A DNA stretch of 23,551 nucleotides from Collinsella sp. AF20-14LB (GTDB lineage Bacteria > Actinomycetota > Coriobacteriia > Coriobacteriales > Coriobacteriaceae): NCBI RefSeq assembly GCF_003459505.1, contig NZ_QRWD01000019.1, positions 1 through 23,551 of the forward strand, given 5' to 3'. Positions 1 through 5,784 of this stretch are shown here, piece after piece (positions within the stretch are counted from its first letter, which is position 1; every line of letters starts with the position of its first letter). The position numbers were made by a program, and so were the translations under genes. Under the pieces are notes generated by a model. It was given only the letters and a program-made list of their open reading frames with translations. It did no database searches and was not told the origin of the DNA.

Positions 1-303
1 CGCGCGGCAAGGAGATATATTGCCAGACCGGAGGGGCGCCGTGGGCGGGAATCGCGCACTCCATATTTTGTTCACAAATGAATAGGTCCCTCAGTCACGT
101 CACTGAGGTTAAAACTGAAGCATTGGCTTCTGATATTGGCGATGACCAGCTGGTTTATAGATGTTAAGGCATCGGTCATCTCTGGAGCGCCACTTTACTC
201 CAAAAGCATCAGCTATTTGTTTCCCGTCGGTAAAAGGCAGGTTTTGTTCGCCAAGCGTTCTTATATATAGAGAAGTTCGGGTTCGAACCCGTGGCGCGGC
301 AAC
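1..303. other. Non-coding chromosomal flank with a hairpin and a T-arm-like scrap
   Basis: I see no convincing gene here. A perfect 7-bp hairpin (CCTCAGT 89-95 with ACTGAGG 102-108) is visible but has no T-tract on either strand. At 279-297 there is a tRNA T-arm-like sequence around GGGTTCGAACCCG, followed by GCGCGGCAA (294-302). The same nine bases occur at 2-10, at the very edge of the window. This could be debris from another tRNA-associated insertion, but the T-stem does not pair properly, so it is not a functional tRNA. Confidence 0.4.
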
Positions 304-335
304 AAAAAAGCGGCCGGCATCCACCAGTCGCTTTT
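304..335 (-). terminator. Original tRNA-Lys terminator, displaced by the element
   Basis: Read on the minus strand, the bases after the truncated tRNA-Lys copy form a hairpin. The 12-nt arms are 324-335 and 306-317, with one mismatch and one G-T pair, and the 6-nt loop is 318-323. A run of six T's follows at 309-304. Its position 3' of the tRNA remnant suggests it was the native terminator of the tRNA-Lys gene before the element inserted. The intact tRNA now uses a different terminator at 4329-4359. Confidence 0.65.
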
Positions 336-340
336 CCATT

Positions 341-388
341 CTATGGTGGGCCGTCAGGGGTTCGAACCCTGGACCTTGGGATTAAAAG
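341..388. repeat. Left attachment site (48-bp direct repeat)
   Basis: These 48 bases are identical to 4368-4415 and contain the 3' part of tRNA-Lys, from the anticodon loop to CCA (344-388 on the minus strand). The sequences diverge immediately beyond the repeat on both sides. This is the displaced gene end expected when a tyrosine recombinase inserts into a tRNA gene. Confidence 0.93.
344..388 (-). pseudogene. Truncated tRNA-Lys 3' part (anticodon loop to CCA)
   Basis: Matches the last 45 nt of the intact tRNA-Lys(UUU) at 4371-4446 exactly: anticodon loop, variable region, T-arm with TTCGAAC, acceptor 3' strand and encoded CCA. The 5' part is absent because the element separates it from the rest of the gene. 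It is not expected to yield a tRNA. Confidence 0.92.
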
Positions 389-497
389 CCGCACCTCGTT
401 TGATTTAACGCTTGGACAGTGATACCGTACACCAACTCTGACCTGCGGTTTCGTTCGACTAGACGGACTGCACGGCCTGAGCGGGTTTATTCAACAC

Positions 498-526
498 GGG
501 TACTCCGCGCGGTACGCAGCGGGTAC
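498..526 (+). promoter_or_regulatory. Candidate integrase arm-type sites, left end
   Basis: Three same-direction motifs, GGGTAC at 498, CGGTAC at 510 and GGGTAC at 521, start 12 and 11 bp apart. The last continues as GGGTACACA. The right end has three GGGTAC motifs with the same 12/11 spacing and the same GGGTACACA ending (4294-4322). A further near match, GGGTAT, is at 541-546, just before the integrase start. Helically phased short repeats inside both ends fit arm-type binding sites of a lambda-like integrase. Their position here could also let the integrase repress its own gene. The binding role is inferred. Confidence 0.6.
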
Positions 527-548
527 ACACCGCGATTGTGGGGTATCG

Positions 549-1775
549 ATGAAGCCAAAGCGCTACTACACCTCCTCCTGCCTTCTGCCATACCGCAACG
601 GTGGATGGCGCGGGCGCCTGAAGTTTAAGAAGCGGGACGGGACGTACGGGCAGGTCAGCAAGGTCATGGCCGCCAAATCGAAACGTGCAGCCCAGGCCGA
701 GCTGAAGGAATGGCGCGAGGAGATGGAGGATCTTGCGCAGAAGAAGCTCAAGCTCGGCAGCATGGCACATAAGACCGTAAAAGACCTGCTAGACGGCTAT
801 ATCGACATGCTCAGTGCATCCGGCTCAATTGAGTCCTCGACCGTCTACGACTACCGCGGTGCCGCGCGACTTGTTGAGCGCAGAATCGGCGGCATCGAAT
901 TCGACTCGTTAGACGTAACCGCAGCTCAGAACTGGATTAACTGGGCCGTTGAGGAGGGCTACAAGCCATCCACCATTCGCAAAAGCGTGACGCTACTCAA
1001 GGCCGCATACCGCGACGCCGTTGGCAGGCTCCGCGTGATCGACTACTCCCCCGTGGACTGCGTGCGCGTGCCTAAAGCCCGTCACCGTGAGCCCAACGCG
1101 CTGGACGAACGAGAGCGAGGACGGCTGCTCACGTTCCTCTCAATCGCCCGAGATTGTCCCGAAAACGTTGGTATCTACCTCGCACTGCTCACGGGTATGC
1201 GGCGTGGCGAGCTGCTTGCGCTCAGGTGGCGCAACGTTGATTTCGGACAAAAGATGCTGCACGTCAAAGCTTCCATCGGGTTTGGAGAAAACGGGCATTA
1301 CGAGAAGGAACCCAAGAACGGCGGAAGTCGCAGGAGCATTCCCATGCCCGATGAAGTCACGGGGATCCTTACTCGCCGCCTGACCGCCGCGCGAGCCGAG
1401 TGCTTTAAGGCGGGCGTGCCATTCGAGCAGTCGATGTTCGTGTTGGGCGGTCCTGACGGAGAGTTCATGGCCCCTGAGCGCCTGTCGCGTCACTGGGCCG
1501 TCACGGTTCGACAGCTGGGGCTGGTGGGCTCGGAGGGCGAGCCGCCCAAGTTCCACGACCTGCGCCACACGTTCGCTACCGCAGCGATCCTCGCGGGGAC
1601 GGACATCAAGTCCGTGTCCTCGCTCCTGGGCCATGCCAACGCCGCCATGACGCTCAACATTTACACGGGCGTAAACGCCCAGGCGAAACGAACGGCGATG
1701 GATGCCGTGGCGGCAACGATGACGGCGGCACCGCCCGTGGCTGAAATACTGGAACTGCGAGCGAGCGGCGAATAG
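549..1775 (+). CDS. Tyrosine-recombinase integrase
   Basis: This 408-residue protein is a phage/ICE-type site-specific recombinase that would insert and excise the element at tRNA-Lys. The N-terminal part (about 1-65) is basic and suited to arm-site binding. A SAM-like core-binding domain follows at about 75-175, then the catalytic domain at about 185-385. The full catalytic set is visible: R218 in TGMRRGELLAL, K256 in the beta-hairpin KNGGSRRSIP, H336 and R339 in HDLRH, H362 in LLGHAN, and the nucleophile Y372 in LNIYTGV. The length is normal for this family. The ATG at 549 has only a weak GGGG ribosome site and follows the candidate arm sites closely. It lies next to the left attachment site, as is usual. 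Nothing suggests inactivation. Confidence 0.95.
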   Translation: MKPKRYYTSSCLLPYRNGGWRGRLKFKKRDGTYGQVSKVMAAKSKRAAQAELKEWREEMEDLAQKKLKLGSMAHKTVKDLLDGYIDMLSASGSIESSTVYDYRGAARLVERRIGGIEFDSLDVTAAQNWINWAVEEGYKPSTIRKSVTLLKAAYRDAVGRLRVIDYSPVDCVRVPKARHREPNALDERERGRLLTFLSIARDCPENVGIYLALLTGMRRGELLALRWRNVDFGQKMLHVKASIGFGENGHYEKEPKNGGSRRSIPMPDEVTGILTRRLTAARAECFKAGVPFEQSMFVLGGPDGEFMAPERLSRHWAVTVRQLGLVGSEGEPPKFHDLRHTFATAAILAGTDIKSVSSLLGHANAAMTLNIYTGVNAQAKRTAMDAVAATMTAAPPVAEILELRASGE

Positions 1776-1810
1776 ACCTCTGCGGCCCTCAGGTGCCGAT
1801 TTTTGACACG

Positions 1811-1875
1811 AAAATACAGCGGCCGCCCATCGGCTCCGACCGCTTATTTTCAGAGCCGCAAATCGGCTTTTATTT
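1811..1875 (+). terminator. Hairpin pair downstream of the integrase
   Basis: Two hairpins lie in tandem. The first is 1811-1822 paired with 1840-1850 (AAAATA and AGCGG arms with one bulge). The second is AGCCG 1855-1859 paired with CGGCT 1865-1869, followed by TTTTATTTG. The second has the form of an intrinsic terminator on the plus strand and would separate the integrase from the genes that follow. Confidence 0.6.
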
Positions 1876-1951
1876 GAACAAAAGACCAGCTAGACAGCTG
1901 TTTTCTAATAAGACTAGTCGGACTATTGGGACAATGAAACGGAGGTGAACC

Positions 1952-2161
1952 ATGCTCGAATTCAGGATAAGCGGCGAAACCGCTGAGGCCAGCTGCTTGG
2001 CAGACCAGTTGGAAAGGGCAGGCTATGTTGTCAGGCGCTCGAAGCCCTATCGCAACAGGGACGAAGAAGGTTGTCGAATCTATCTCGAACTGGATGAGGA
2101 CAAGGTCATGGGATGGATGCTTGCCAACCTTGAAAAAGCATCCCTAGACGATCCCTCATAA
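1952..2161 (+). CDS. Small DUF3970-like protein
   Basis: A 69-residue acidic protein. From memory it resembles the DUF3970 family of small proteins in Gram-positive mobile elements: an opening EFRISGE strand, a helix, then a segment with SKPYRNRDEEGCRIYLEL (residues about 30-47), recalling the family's SKPYxNR...RVYLE pattern. No function is established for that family. The start is supported by a strong GGAGGTG ribosome site at 1941-1947, five or so bases before the ATG. The gene lies between the integrase terminator and the hairpin-rich block. A DNA-binding or regulatory role in the element is possible, but nothing visible proves it. Confidence 0.75.
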   Translation: MLEFRISGETAEASCLADQLERAGYVVRRSKPYRNRDEEGCRIYLELDEDKVMGWMLANLEKASLDDPS

Positions 2162-2194
2162 GGCCCGCCTTTCGGCGAAGGCGAAAGGCGGGCC
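2162..2194. terminator. Perfect 13-bp hairpin at the stop codon
   Basis: GGCCCGCCTTTCG (2162-2174) pairs perfectly with 2182-2194 around a 7-nt loop, beginning on the base after the preceding stop codon. There is no T-tract, so it may act as a strong transcript-end structure or block rather than as a canonical intrinsic terminator. Confidence 0.5.
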
Positions 2195-2573
2195 CGAGCA
2201 CGGAAACCCACCGTTTGGAGCGGGATAGACGAAGTCGGGCGAAATGGCCGTAAGGGTAGTTTTTTGAAATACGCAAGAGTCGTACGCTGCCGTACAAAAC
2301 TGCGTTTTGCCCGGTAGCGTACACGCCGAAACCTACGGTTCGGCGCTTGCTAGGGCTCTGCCCTAAAACCCGGCGCCCCGCGGGGCGAAACCCCCGTCCT
2401 CGTAACCACAGGTTCAAAAAGGAAACAAGCCCGCGCGCTAGGGCCTGTCACCATTTGGCACCGCTTGGCACCAAATAGGTGCGCACGGGGTTCATAGCCA
2501 ATTTAGTCTATTTGTAGCGGCAAACGCCGCCCAGTCTTAACAGCCCAGAACGGGCTAGAAAGGAGCACCAAAC
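2195..2573. other. Hairpin-dense non-coding block (candidate oriT or single-strand origin)
   Basis: This 379-nt stretch has no gene but four consecutive inverted repeats within 106 bp. First is a nested structure with outer arms 2282-2291/2313-2322 and inner arms CAAAAC 2295-2300/GTTTTG 2304-2309. Second is 2324-2333/2337-2345. Third is TAGGGC 2351-2356/GCCCTA 2360-2365. Fourth is a 14-bp palindrome, CGCCCCGCGGGGCG, at 2374-2387. Such folding is typical of transfer origins and of rolling-circle or single-strand origins, but I recognise no nic site. The segment also includes paired TTGGCACC repeats (separate entry) and a small GCCC/GGGC hairpin just before the next ribosome site. Confidence 0.55.
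2455..2482 (+). repeat. TTGGCACC direct repeats
   Basis: TTGGCACC occurs at 2455-2462 and 2465-2472, exactly 10 bp apart and so on the same helix face. An inverted partial copy (AGGTGC) follows at about 2477-2482. They lie upstream of the excisionase-like gene. This pattern fits an operator or Xis-binding site; the assignment is inferred. Confidence 0.45.
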
Positions 2574-2807
2574 ATGCGCAAGTCAGAGCAAGCAATCGTC
2601 GAGCGTTTCCGTGCCGGAGAGTATGGTTCGCTACCATTGCTAATAACGCCATCGACCGCCGAAGCCGCCGTGGGCATCAGTGCCAAGCACTTGATTCGCA
2701 TGGTCGAGCGCAACGATATTCGAGGGGTCCAGATCGGCCGATGCTGGAAGATCAATCGCGATGACTTGCTAAGTGTCTGCGGCCTTCGCGATAAGGGTGC
2801 GGCGTAA
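2574..2807 (+). CDS. Excisionase/AlpA-like HTH protein
   Basis: A 77-residue protein whose second half matches the small winged-helix (HTH_17, excisionase or MerR-like) pattern. Residues about 27-46 supply the helix-turn-helix (STAEAAVGISAKHLIRMVER). The following IRGVQIGRCWKINRDDLL is the usual wing and C-terminal helix seen in Xis and AlpA proteins. Such proteins bend DNA at attachment sites to favour excision, or activate integrase genes. A good ribosome site, AAAGGAG, lies about seven bases before the ATG. The stop codon overlaps the next gene's ATG in TAATG, so the two are translationally coupled. A purely regulatory role is the alternative. Confidence 0.8.
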   Translation: MRKSEQAIVERFRAGEYGSLPLLITPSTAEAAVGISAKHLIRMVERNDIRGVQIGRCWKINRDDLLSVCGLRDKGAA

Positions 2808-3232
2808 TGGGGCGCGATATTTCCAATTTAGAAGCAATCAAAGCCGCTTGGTCAGTGCAACTGCCTTCCATGCAACTCAATATGCCTATATCCAACAGCG
2901 AAGAATTTAGGCGTCTCCGCGCCGCCCGAGGCCCCAAGGCATACGCCGATATGGGTGTTTGGTTGGGCCTATGCTCCTTGGCGTCTCGGCACAAAGGGCA
3001 CGCATTGCCGCTCGATTATGGCCTGTTGGCGCAATGGCTGTTTGACAAGCAAGGCAAGTCGACCGTTGCAGCCGAGCACGTCAACGCTCTGATAGCGGCA
3101 GGACTCGCGTTTGCCACCGAGGATGAATGGCTTATGCTGCCCGCAATCAACGCCACGGTGGTCCGCCACGGAAAGATGATTGTAGGCGGCACCCGCGGCG
3201 GGCGCCCACGCGGTAAAAAGAAACGGAGGTGA
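2807..3232 (+). CDS. Unrecognised element protein, helical with basic tail
   Basis: I do not recognise this 141-residue protein. Its middle (about 30-125) looks like a compact helical, winged-helix-like module. The stretch from EEFRRLRAARGPKAYADMGV to LAFATEDEWLMLPA has the rhythm seen in N-terminal domains of phage replisome-organiser proteins, but no decisive motif. The last 15 residues are strongly basic (GGTRGGRPRGKKKRR), as expected for nucleic-acid contact. Translation is coupled to the excisionase gene (TAATG), and its own end overlaps the ribosome site of the next gene. The location in an operon ending at the palindrome array makes a replication or regulatory role plausible, not shown. 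Confidence 0.7.
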   Translation: MGRDISNLEAIKAAWSVQLPSMQLNMPISNSEEFRRLRAARGPKAYADMGVWLGLCSLASRHKGHALPLDYGLLAQWLFDKQGKSTVAAEHVNALIAAGLAFATEDEWLMLPAINATVVRHGKMIVGGTRGGRPRGKKKRR

Positions 3233-3237
3233 CAACA

Positions 3238-3726
3238 GTGAGCGACGACCCGCCCAAAAAAGAAGTGCCGTCGGAAGTAACGATTCCGACGGCGCCAAAC
3301 ACCACGCAGGATGCAATTCGAATTGAAACCACTATATCACGTGAACGTTTCGCACAGCTCAGCGGAGCGGAACCGCCACAAATCTGTGCCGAAGCGAGCA
3401 AAGCAGAGAACGACGCCCGCACACTTTTGAATAAAGACAAGACCGACCGCTGGCTGTATCTGGTGGCAAATGGTCAGCTTGAGCTCGAGATTTTGCTGCA
3501 AATACGCTACTGGGAGCGTTATGGACGCCGGCGGAAGTATTCCGTTCCAGGCCTTAAAGGAAGCGATGTTGAGCTTGCGTCTTTCTTTGGAACGCAAAGG
3601 CCAAGTGTTTGCCGCGCTCGTAAAGCGCTCTTGAACCGAGGCCTAATCGTCATTACGGACGGAGTAATGCATCTTCGATATGCCGCGATTCTCGCCGCCG
3701 TTAAGTCTAAAGGGTGGCACGATTAA
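3238..3726 (+). CDS. Unrecognised element protein with C-terminal winged-helix
   Basis: A 162-residue protein I cannot name. The start chosen is the GTG at 3238, because GGAGGTG (3225-3231) sits at proper spacing before it. An upstream in-frame GTG at 3229 lies inside that ribosome site. The N-terminal 60 residues are polar and probably disordered. Residues about 70-105 are helical. The C-terminal part contains a helix-turn-helix (DVELASFFGTQRPSVCRARKAL) followed by a short wing (LIVITDGVMHL), which resembles Crp/MarR-type DNA-binding domains. It is the last gene before six palindromic repeats, so it is the best candidate to bind them as replication initiator or repressor. The DNA-binding fold is fairly clear; the role is inference. 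Confidence 0.72.
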   Translation: MSDDPPKKEVPSEVTIPTAPNTTQDAIRIETTISRERFAQLSGAEPPQICAEASKAENDARTLLNKDKTDRWLYLVANGQLELEILLQIRYWERYGRRRKYSVPGLKGSDVELASFFGTQRPSVCRARKALLNRGLIVITDGVMHLRYAAILAAVKSKGWHD

Positions 3727-3729
3727 CCA

Positions 3730-3755
3730 GCCGCCGCGCTTTTCTGCGCGGTGGC
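3730..3755 (+). terminator. Hairpin after the last element gene
   Basis: GCCGCCGCGC (3730-3739) pairs with GCGCGGTGGC (3746-3755) around TTTTCT, with one G-U pair in RNA. It starts three bases after the stop codon. Only a short T run follows, so termination strength is uncertain. It separates the operon from the palindrome array. Confidence 0.5.
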
Positions 3756-3770
3756 AGTTTGCATCCTATA

Positions 3771-3968
3771 GGGTGGGTCTAATGGTAACGTGACGTTACA
3801 CCCCAACCGTAACGTCACGTTGCTCAAAGAGTAACTTCACGTTACACCTAATAGTAACTTCATGTTACTCGGGAGTAACGTGAAGTTACTATTAGACCCA
3901 CCCTTTGATGCAGGCGACAGACGTACATTAGCGCTGGTAATCAGCCTGCAAGTGTAACGTCACGTTAC
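3771..3968. repeat. Six palindromic 15-bp repeats within an inverted repeat (candidate iteron origin)
   Basis: Copies lie at 3785-3799, 3809-3823, 3831-3845, 3854-3868, 3875-3889 and 3954-3968. Their consensus is GTAAC(G/T)T(G/C)A(C/T/A)GTTAC. The first and last are perfect 7-bp palindromes around one central base. The first five start 24, 22, 23 and 21 bp apart, about two helical turns. They are enclosed by a perfect 13-bp inverted repeat, 3771-3783 with 3891-3903, so the whole 133 bp is a quasi-palindrome centred on the third copy. Another 7-bp inverted repeat, TGCAGGC 3909-3915 with 3944-3950, precedes the sixth copy. The layout fits iterons or a multi-site operator. No start codon follows nearby in good context, which favours an origin. 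Confidence 0.8.
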
Positions 3969-4003
3969 TTTCCTATTATTTAAAGATATATATAAAGATA
4001 TAT
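3969..4003. other. AT-rich tract beside the palindromes (candidate unwinding element)
   Basis: This short stretch is almost entirely A and T and includes two direct copies of AAAGATATAT (3982-3991 and 3994-4003), 12 bp apart. An AT-rich repeat next to iterons is the classical arrangement of a DNA-unwinding element in plasmid origins. A promoter-like role cannot be excluded. Confidence 0.55.
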
Positions 4004-4293
4004 GGGCAGTGGCGATGTTTTAAGCGTAAATCAAGCCGTTGGGGGAATCGAAACCGCACGGCACACGCGACCGCACCGACGCGAGCGTTCAACTCCCTTC
4101 CGACAGCCTGGGGCTACCCAAGGAGCCCCTACGGCTATCGAAAGTGAGCAGAACGCTCACCCTCTGCTCGAGCCGTCTCCCGCCCCCTTCGGACGGATGG
4201 ATGGATGCATCAGCAACAATCCATCCGTCCGACCATCGGGACGCTATGGCCCCCTACGGACAGGATGGAATTGTGGAATCCACGTGTTTTGAG
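4004..4293. other. Hairpin-rich non-coding right arm of the element
   Basis: No credible gene is visible in this stretch of about 290 bp. It holds successive hairpins: ACGC/GCGT within 4078-4087, GGGGCT 4110-4115 with AGCCCC 4124-4129, GTGAGC 4144-4149 with GCTCAC 4155-4160, and a perfect 13-bp stem 4190-4202 with 4219-4231 around a 16-nt loop. The last contains tandem GGAT repeats. The role may be a single-strand origin, a transfer or packaging signal, or a structured RNA. Confidence 0.5.
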
Positions 4294-4322
4294 GGGTACC
4301 GTTTTGGGTACTCGCGGGGTAC
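4294..4322 (+). promoter_or_regulatory. Candidate integrase arm-type sites, right end
   Basis: Three GGGTAC motifs begin at 4294, 4306 and 4317, spaced 12 and 11 bp. The last reads GGGTACACA, matching the left-end set at 498-526 in direction, spacing and final extension. They lie about 46 bp inside the right attachment repeat. The parallel arrangement supports arm-site function; binding has to be inferred. Confidence 0.6.
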
Positions 4323-4328
4323 ACAAAG

Positions 4329-4359
4329 AAAAAGGTCAGAGACAACACCGTCTCTGACC
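4329..4359 (-). terminator. Terminator now serving tRNA-Lys (element-encoded)
   Basis: On the minus strand, a perfect 10-bp stem (4359-4350 with 4343-4334, loop 4349-4344) is followed by TTTTT at 4333-4329. It begins 12 bases past the tRNA CCA end. It lies inside the element boundary, so the element supplies a replacement terminator for the gene it interrupts. Confidence 0.85.
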
Positions 4360-4367
4360 TGCATAAA

Positions 4368-4415
4368 CTATGGTGGGCCGTCAGGGGTTCGAACCCTGGA
4401 CCTTGGGATTAAAAG
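4368..4415. repeat. Right attachment site (48-bp direct repeat)
   Basis: Identical to 341-388. It covers the tRNA-Lys 3' part from the anticodon loop through the CCA and three bases beyond. Recombination between the two copies would restore one tRNA gene and release a 4,027-bp circle. Confidence 0.93.
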
Positions 4416-4446
4416 TCCCCTGCTCTGCCAGCTGAGCTAACGGCCC
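4371..4446 (-). tRNA. tRNA-Lys(UUU)
   Basis: The 76-nt minus-strand gene has a complete cloverleaf. The acceptor GGGCCGT pairs with ACGGCCC, the discriminator is A and CCA is encoded. The D-arm is GCTCAGCTGGCAGAGC. The anticodon loop is CTTTTAA, giving anticodon UUU. The T-arm is CAGGG-TTCGAAC-CCCTG. The 3' part comes from the integrated element but is identical to the displaced copy, so the tRNA should be fully functional. It starts 28 bases after the aminopeptidase stop codon. Confidence 0.97.
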
Positions 4447-4455
4447 GCGGGTGGC

Positions 4456-4484
4456 ATTGTACCACGGTCTGGGACTATTCCCAA
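4456..4484 (-). promoter_or_regulatory. tRNA-Lys promoter
   Basis: On the minus strand, TTGGGA (4484-4479) and TACAAT (4461-4456) are separated by exactly 17 bp and lie about 10 bases before the tRNA 5' end. The -35 box overlaps the last codons of the aminopeptidase gene, which reads in the same direction. Confidence 0.7.
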
Positions 4485-5755
4485 CTCCATTGGCCGTTCT
4501 GGAAAATCACAACTTCACGTCCATCAGGCGTAATGCCCGTAATATCGATGTCGTCCGTGCCAATCATAAAATCGACGTGCGTGCTCGAGACGTTAACGCC
4601 ATGCTCCAGGAGCTCTTCCTTGGACATGTCATACCCACCCTCGATACATTCGGGGAAACCGACACCTAGCGCGAGATGGCAGCTGGCGTTCTCATCATAG
4701 AGCGTGTCATAGAACAAAACGCCACTTTCACGGATCGGCGTGTTCTTGGAGATAAGCGCGACCTCACCCAGATGAGCGGCACCTTCATCGGTGTCAATGA
4801 TGCTCGCAAGCGTCGCCTTGCCCACGCGGGCATCGTAGTCCGCTACGCGGCCGGCCTCGAACTTAATCCAAAAATCGTCGACCTTGTTACCGTGGTGAAT
4901 GAGCGGCATGGCCGAGTACACGATACCGTCGGCGCGCATACGATCAGGCGAGGTGAAGACTTCCTCGGTGGGAATGTTGGGGAAGAAGGGGTGTCCATCG
5001 GGCGTCTTGCCCTTGCCGCCGGCCCACTCGTGACCCTTCGTCATGCCAATCGTCAGATCGGTTCCATTTTCCGCGGTGTAATGCAGGCGGTCAAAACGAT
5101 TGTCGTTCAGGAAACGCAGGTTCTTTTCGAACGCCGCGTCATGAAGCTCCCAGTCGCTCTCCGGGTCCTGGCCATCGGCACGAGCGGTGTGCAGAATCGC
5201 ATTCCATAGCTTATAGATTGCAACCTCATCGGCGTCTCCCGGGAACACCTCGTGCGCCCAAGCCACGACCGGAGCGCCGGCGATGCACCACGGATTGATG
5301 TTGTAATCCAGTCCACGGCGGAAAGCTTTGCACTGCGTATTCCTCGCCTTGGATGCCGCGGCCGGCTTGGCTGGATCGATGCCCTTGAGGGCTGCAGGAT
5401 CCGCACCCTCAATAAAGATAAAGCAGGCGCCATCCTGGGCCAGGGAATCCAACTGCAGGCGCTTCCACTCGGGCGTCTGCTCAAAATAGCTTTTATCGAC
5501 ATGCTCGTACGTGAGCCTCGTCACGGCATCATCGGCCCAAATGACCGTCACGTGGCCAGCGCCGGCGGCATAAGCCTCCGCGACCACCACGCGGGCAAAA
5601 GGCGCGCACTCGACCGGAGACTGAACGACAACCTCCTGGCCGGGCTTGACGTTTACGCCTTTGCGGACAACCAGGCGCGCATAGTTTTTAATCTTGGGCT
5701 CCAGGGCCTTCATGCCCTCCAGAGCTTCTTCGACCGTCAGGGCAGCTCGAATCAT
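4475..5755 (-). CDS. M29-family metallo-aminopeptidase (AmpS/PepS type)
   Basis: A 426-residue cytosolic enzyme of the M29 thermophilic-aminopeptidase family, which uses two metal ions to remove N-terminal residues from peptides. The expected ligands are all visible: E265 in NIPTEEVFTSP, E331 in HLGEVALI, H360 in ENASCHLALG, and H393 and D395 in STHVDFMIG. Family length is about 410-420, so the protein is complete. I chose the ATG at 5755 because GGAG (5765-5762) stands six bases before it; an upstream in-frame ATG at 5767 has no ribosome site. The gene is single, bounded upstream by a terminator at 5785-5816 and downstream by tRNA-Lys. A role in peptide catabolism is likely; substrate preference cannot be read from the sequence. 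Confidence 0.93.
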   Translation of the reverse strand: MIRAALTVEEALEGMKALEPKIKNYARLVVRKGVNVKPGQEVVVQSPVECAPFARVVVAEAYAAGAGHVTVIWADDAVTRLTYEHVDKSYFEQTPEWKRLQLDSLAQDGACFIFIEGADPAALKGIDPAKPAAASKARNTQCKAFRRGLDYNINPWCIAGAPVVAWAHEVFPGDADEVAIYKLWNAILHTARADGQDPESDWELHDAAFEKNLRFLNDNRFDRLHYTAENGTDLTIGMTKGHEWAGGKGKTPDGHPFFPNIPTEEVFTSPDRMRADGIVYSAMPLIHHGNKVDDFWIKFEAGRVADYDARVGKATLASIIDTDEGAAHLGEVALISKNTPIRESGVLFYDTLYDENASCHLALGVGFPECIEGGYDMSKEELLEHGVNVSSTHVDFMIGTDDIDITGITPDGREVVIFQNGQWSWE

Positions 5756-5784
5756 GTGCCACTCCATCTATCTATAGGACAATA

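Larger units (their letters stand above)
341..4415. mobile_element. Compact integrated element at tRNA-Lys(UUU)
   Basis: A perfect 48-bp direct repeat bounds the element. The right copy lies inside an intact tRNA-Lys and the left copy is the detached tRNA 3' part. The excised circle would be 4,027 bp. Contents in order are integrase, DUF3970-like protein, a hairpin-rich non-coding block, an excisionase-like protein, two unrecognised genes, a palindrome/iteron array with an AT-rich tract, and a second hairpin-rich block. All genes read on the plus strand. I see no relaxase, coupling protein, capsid or recognisable cargo gene. It could be a self-replicating integrative plasmid, a mobilisable element used in trans, or a phage or conjugative-element satellite. 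The boundaries are secure; the lifestyle is inference. Confidence 0.9.

Noticed and set aside
283..302. Second functional tRNA end
   Set aside because: The T-stem has two mismatches and the acceptor 5' strand is not found within the window.
3785..3968. CRISPR array
   Set aside because: The repeats are 15 bp and palindromic, with 6-9 bp gaps between the first five and no cas genes. This is not repeat-spacer structure.
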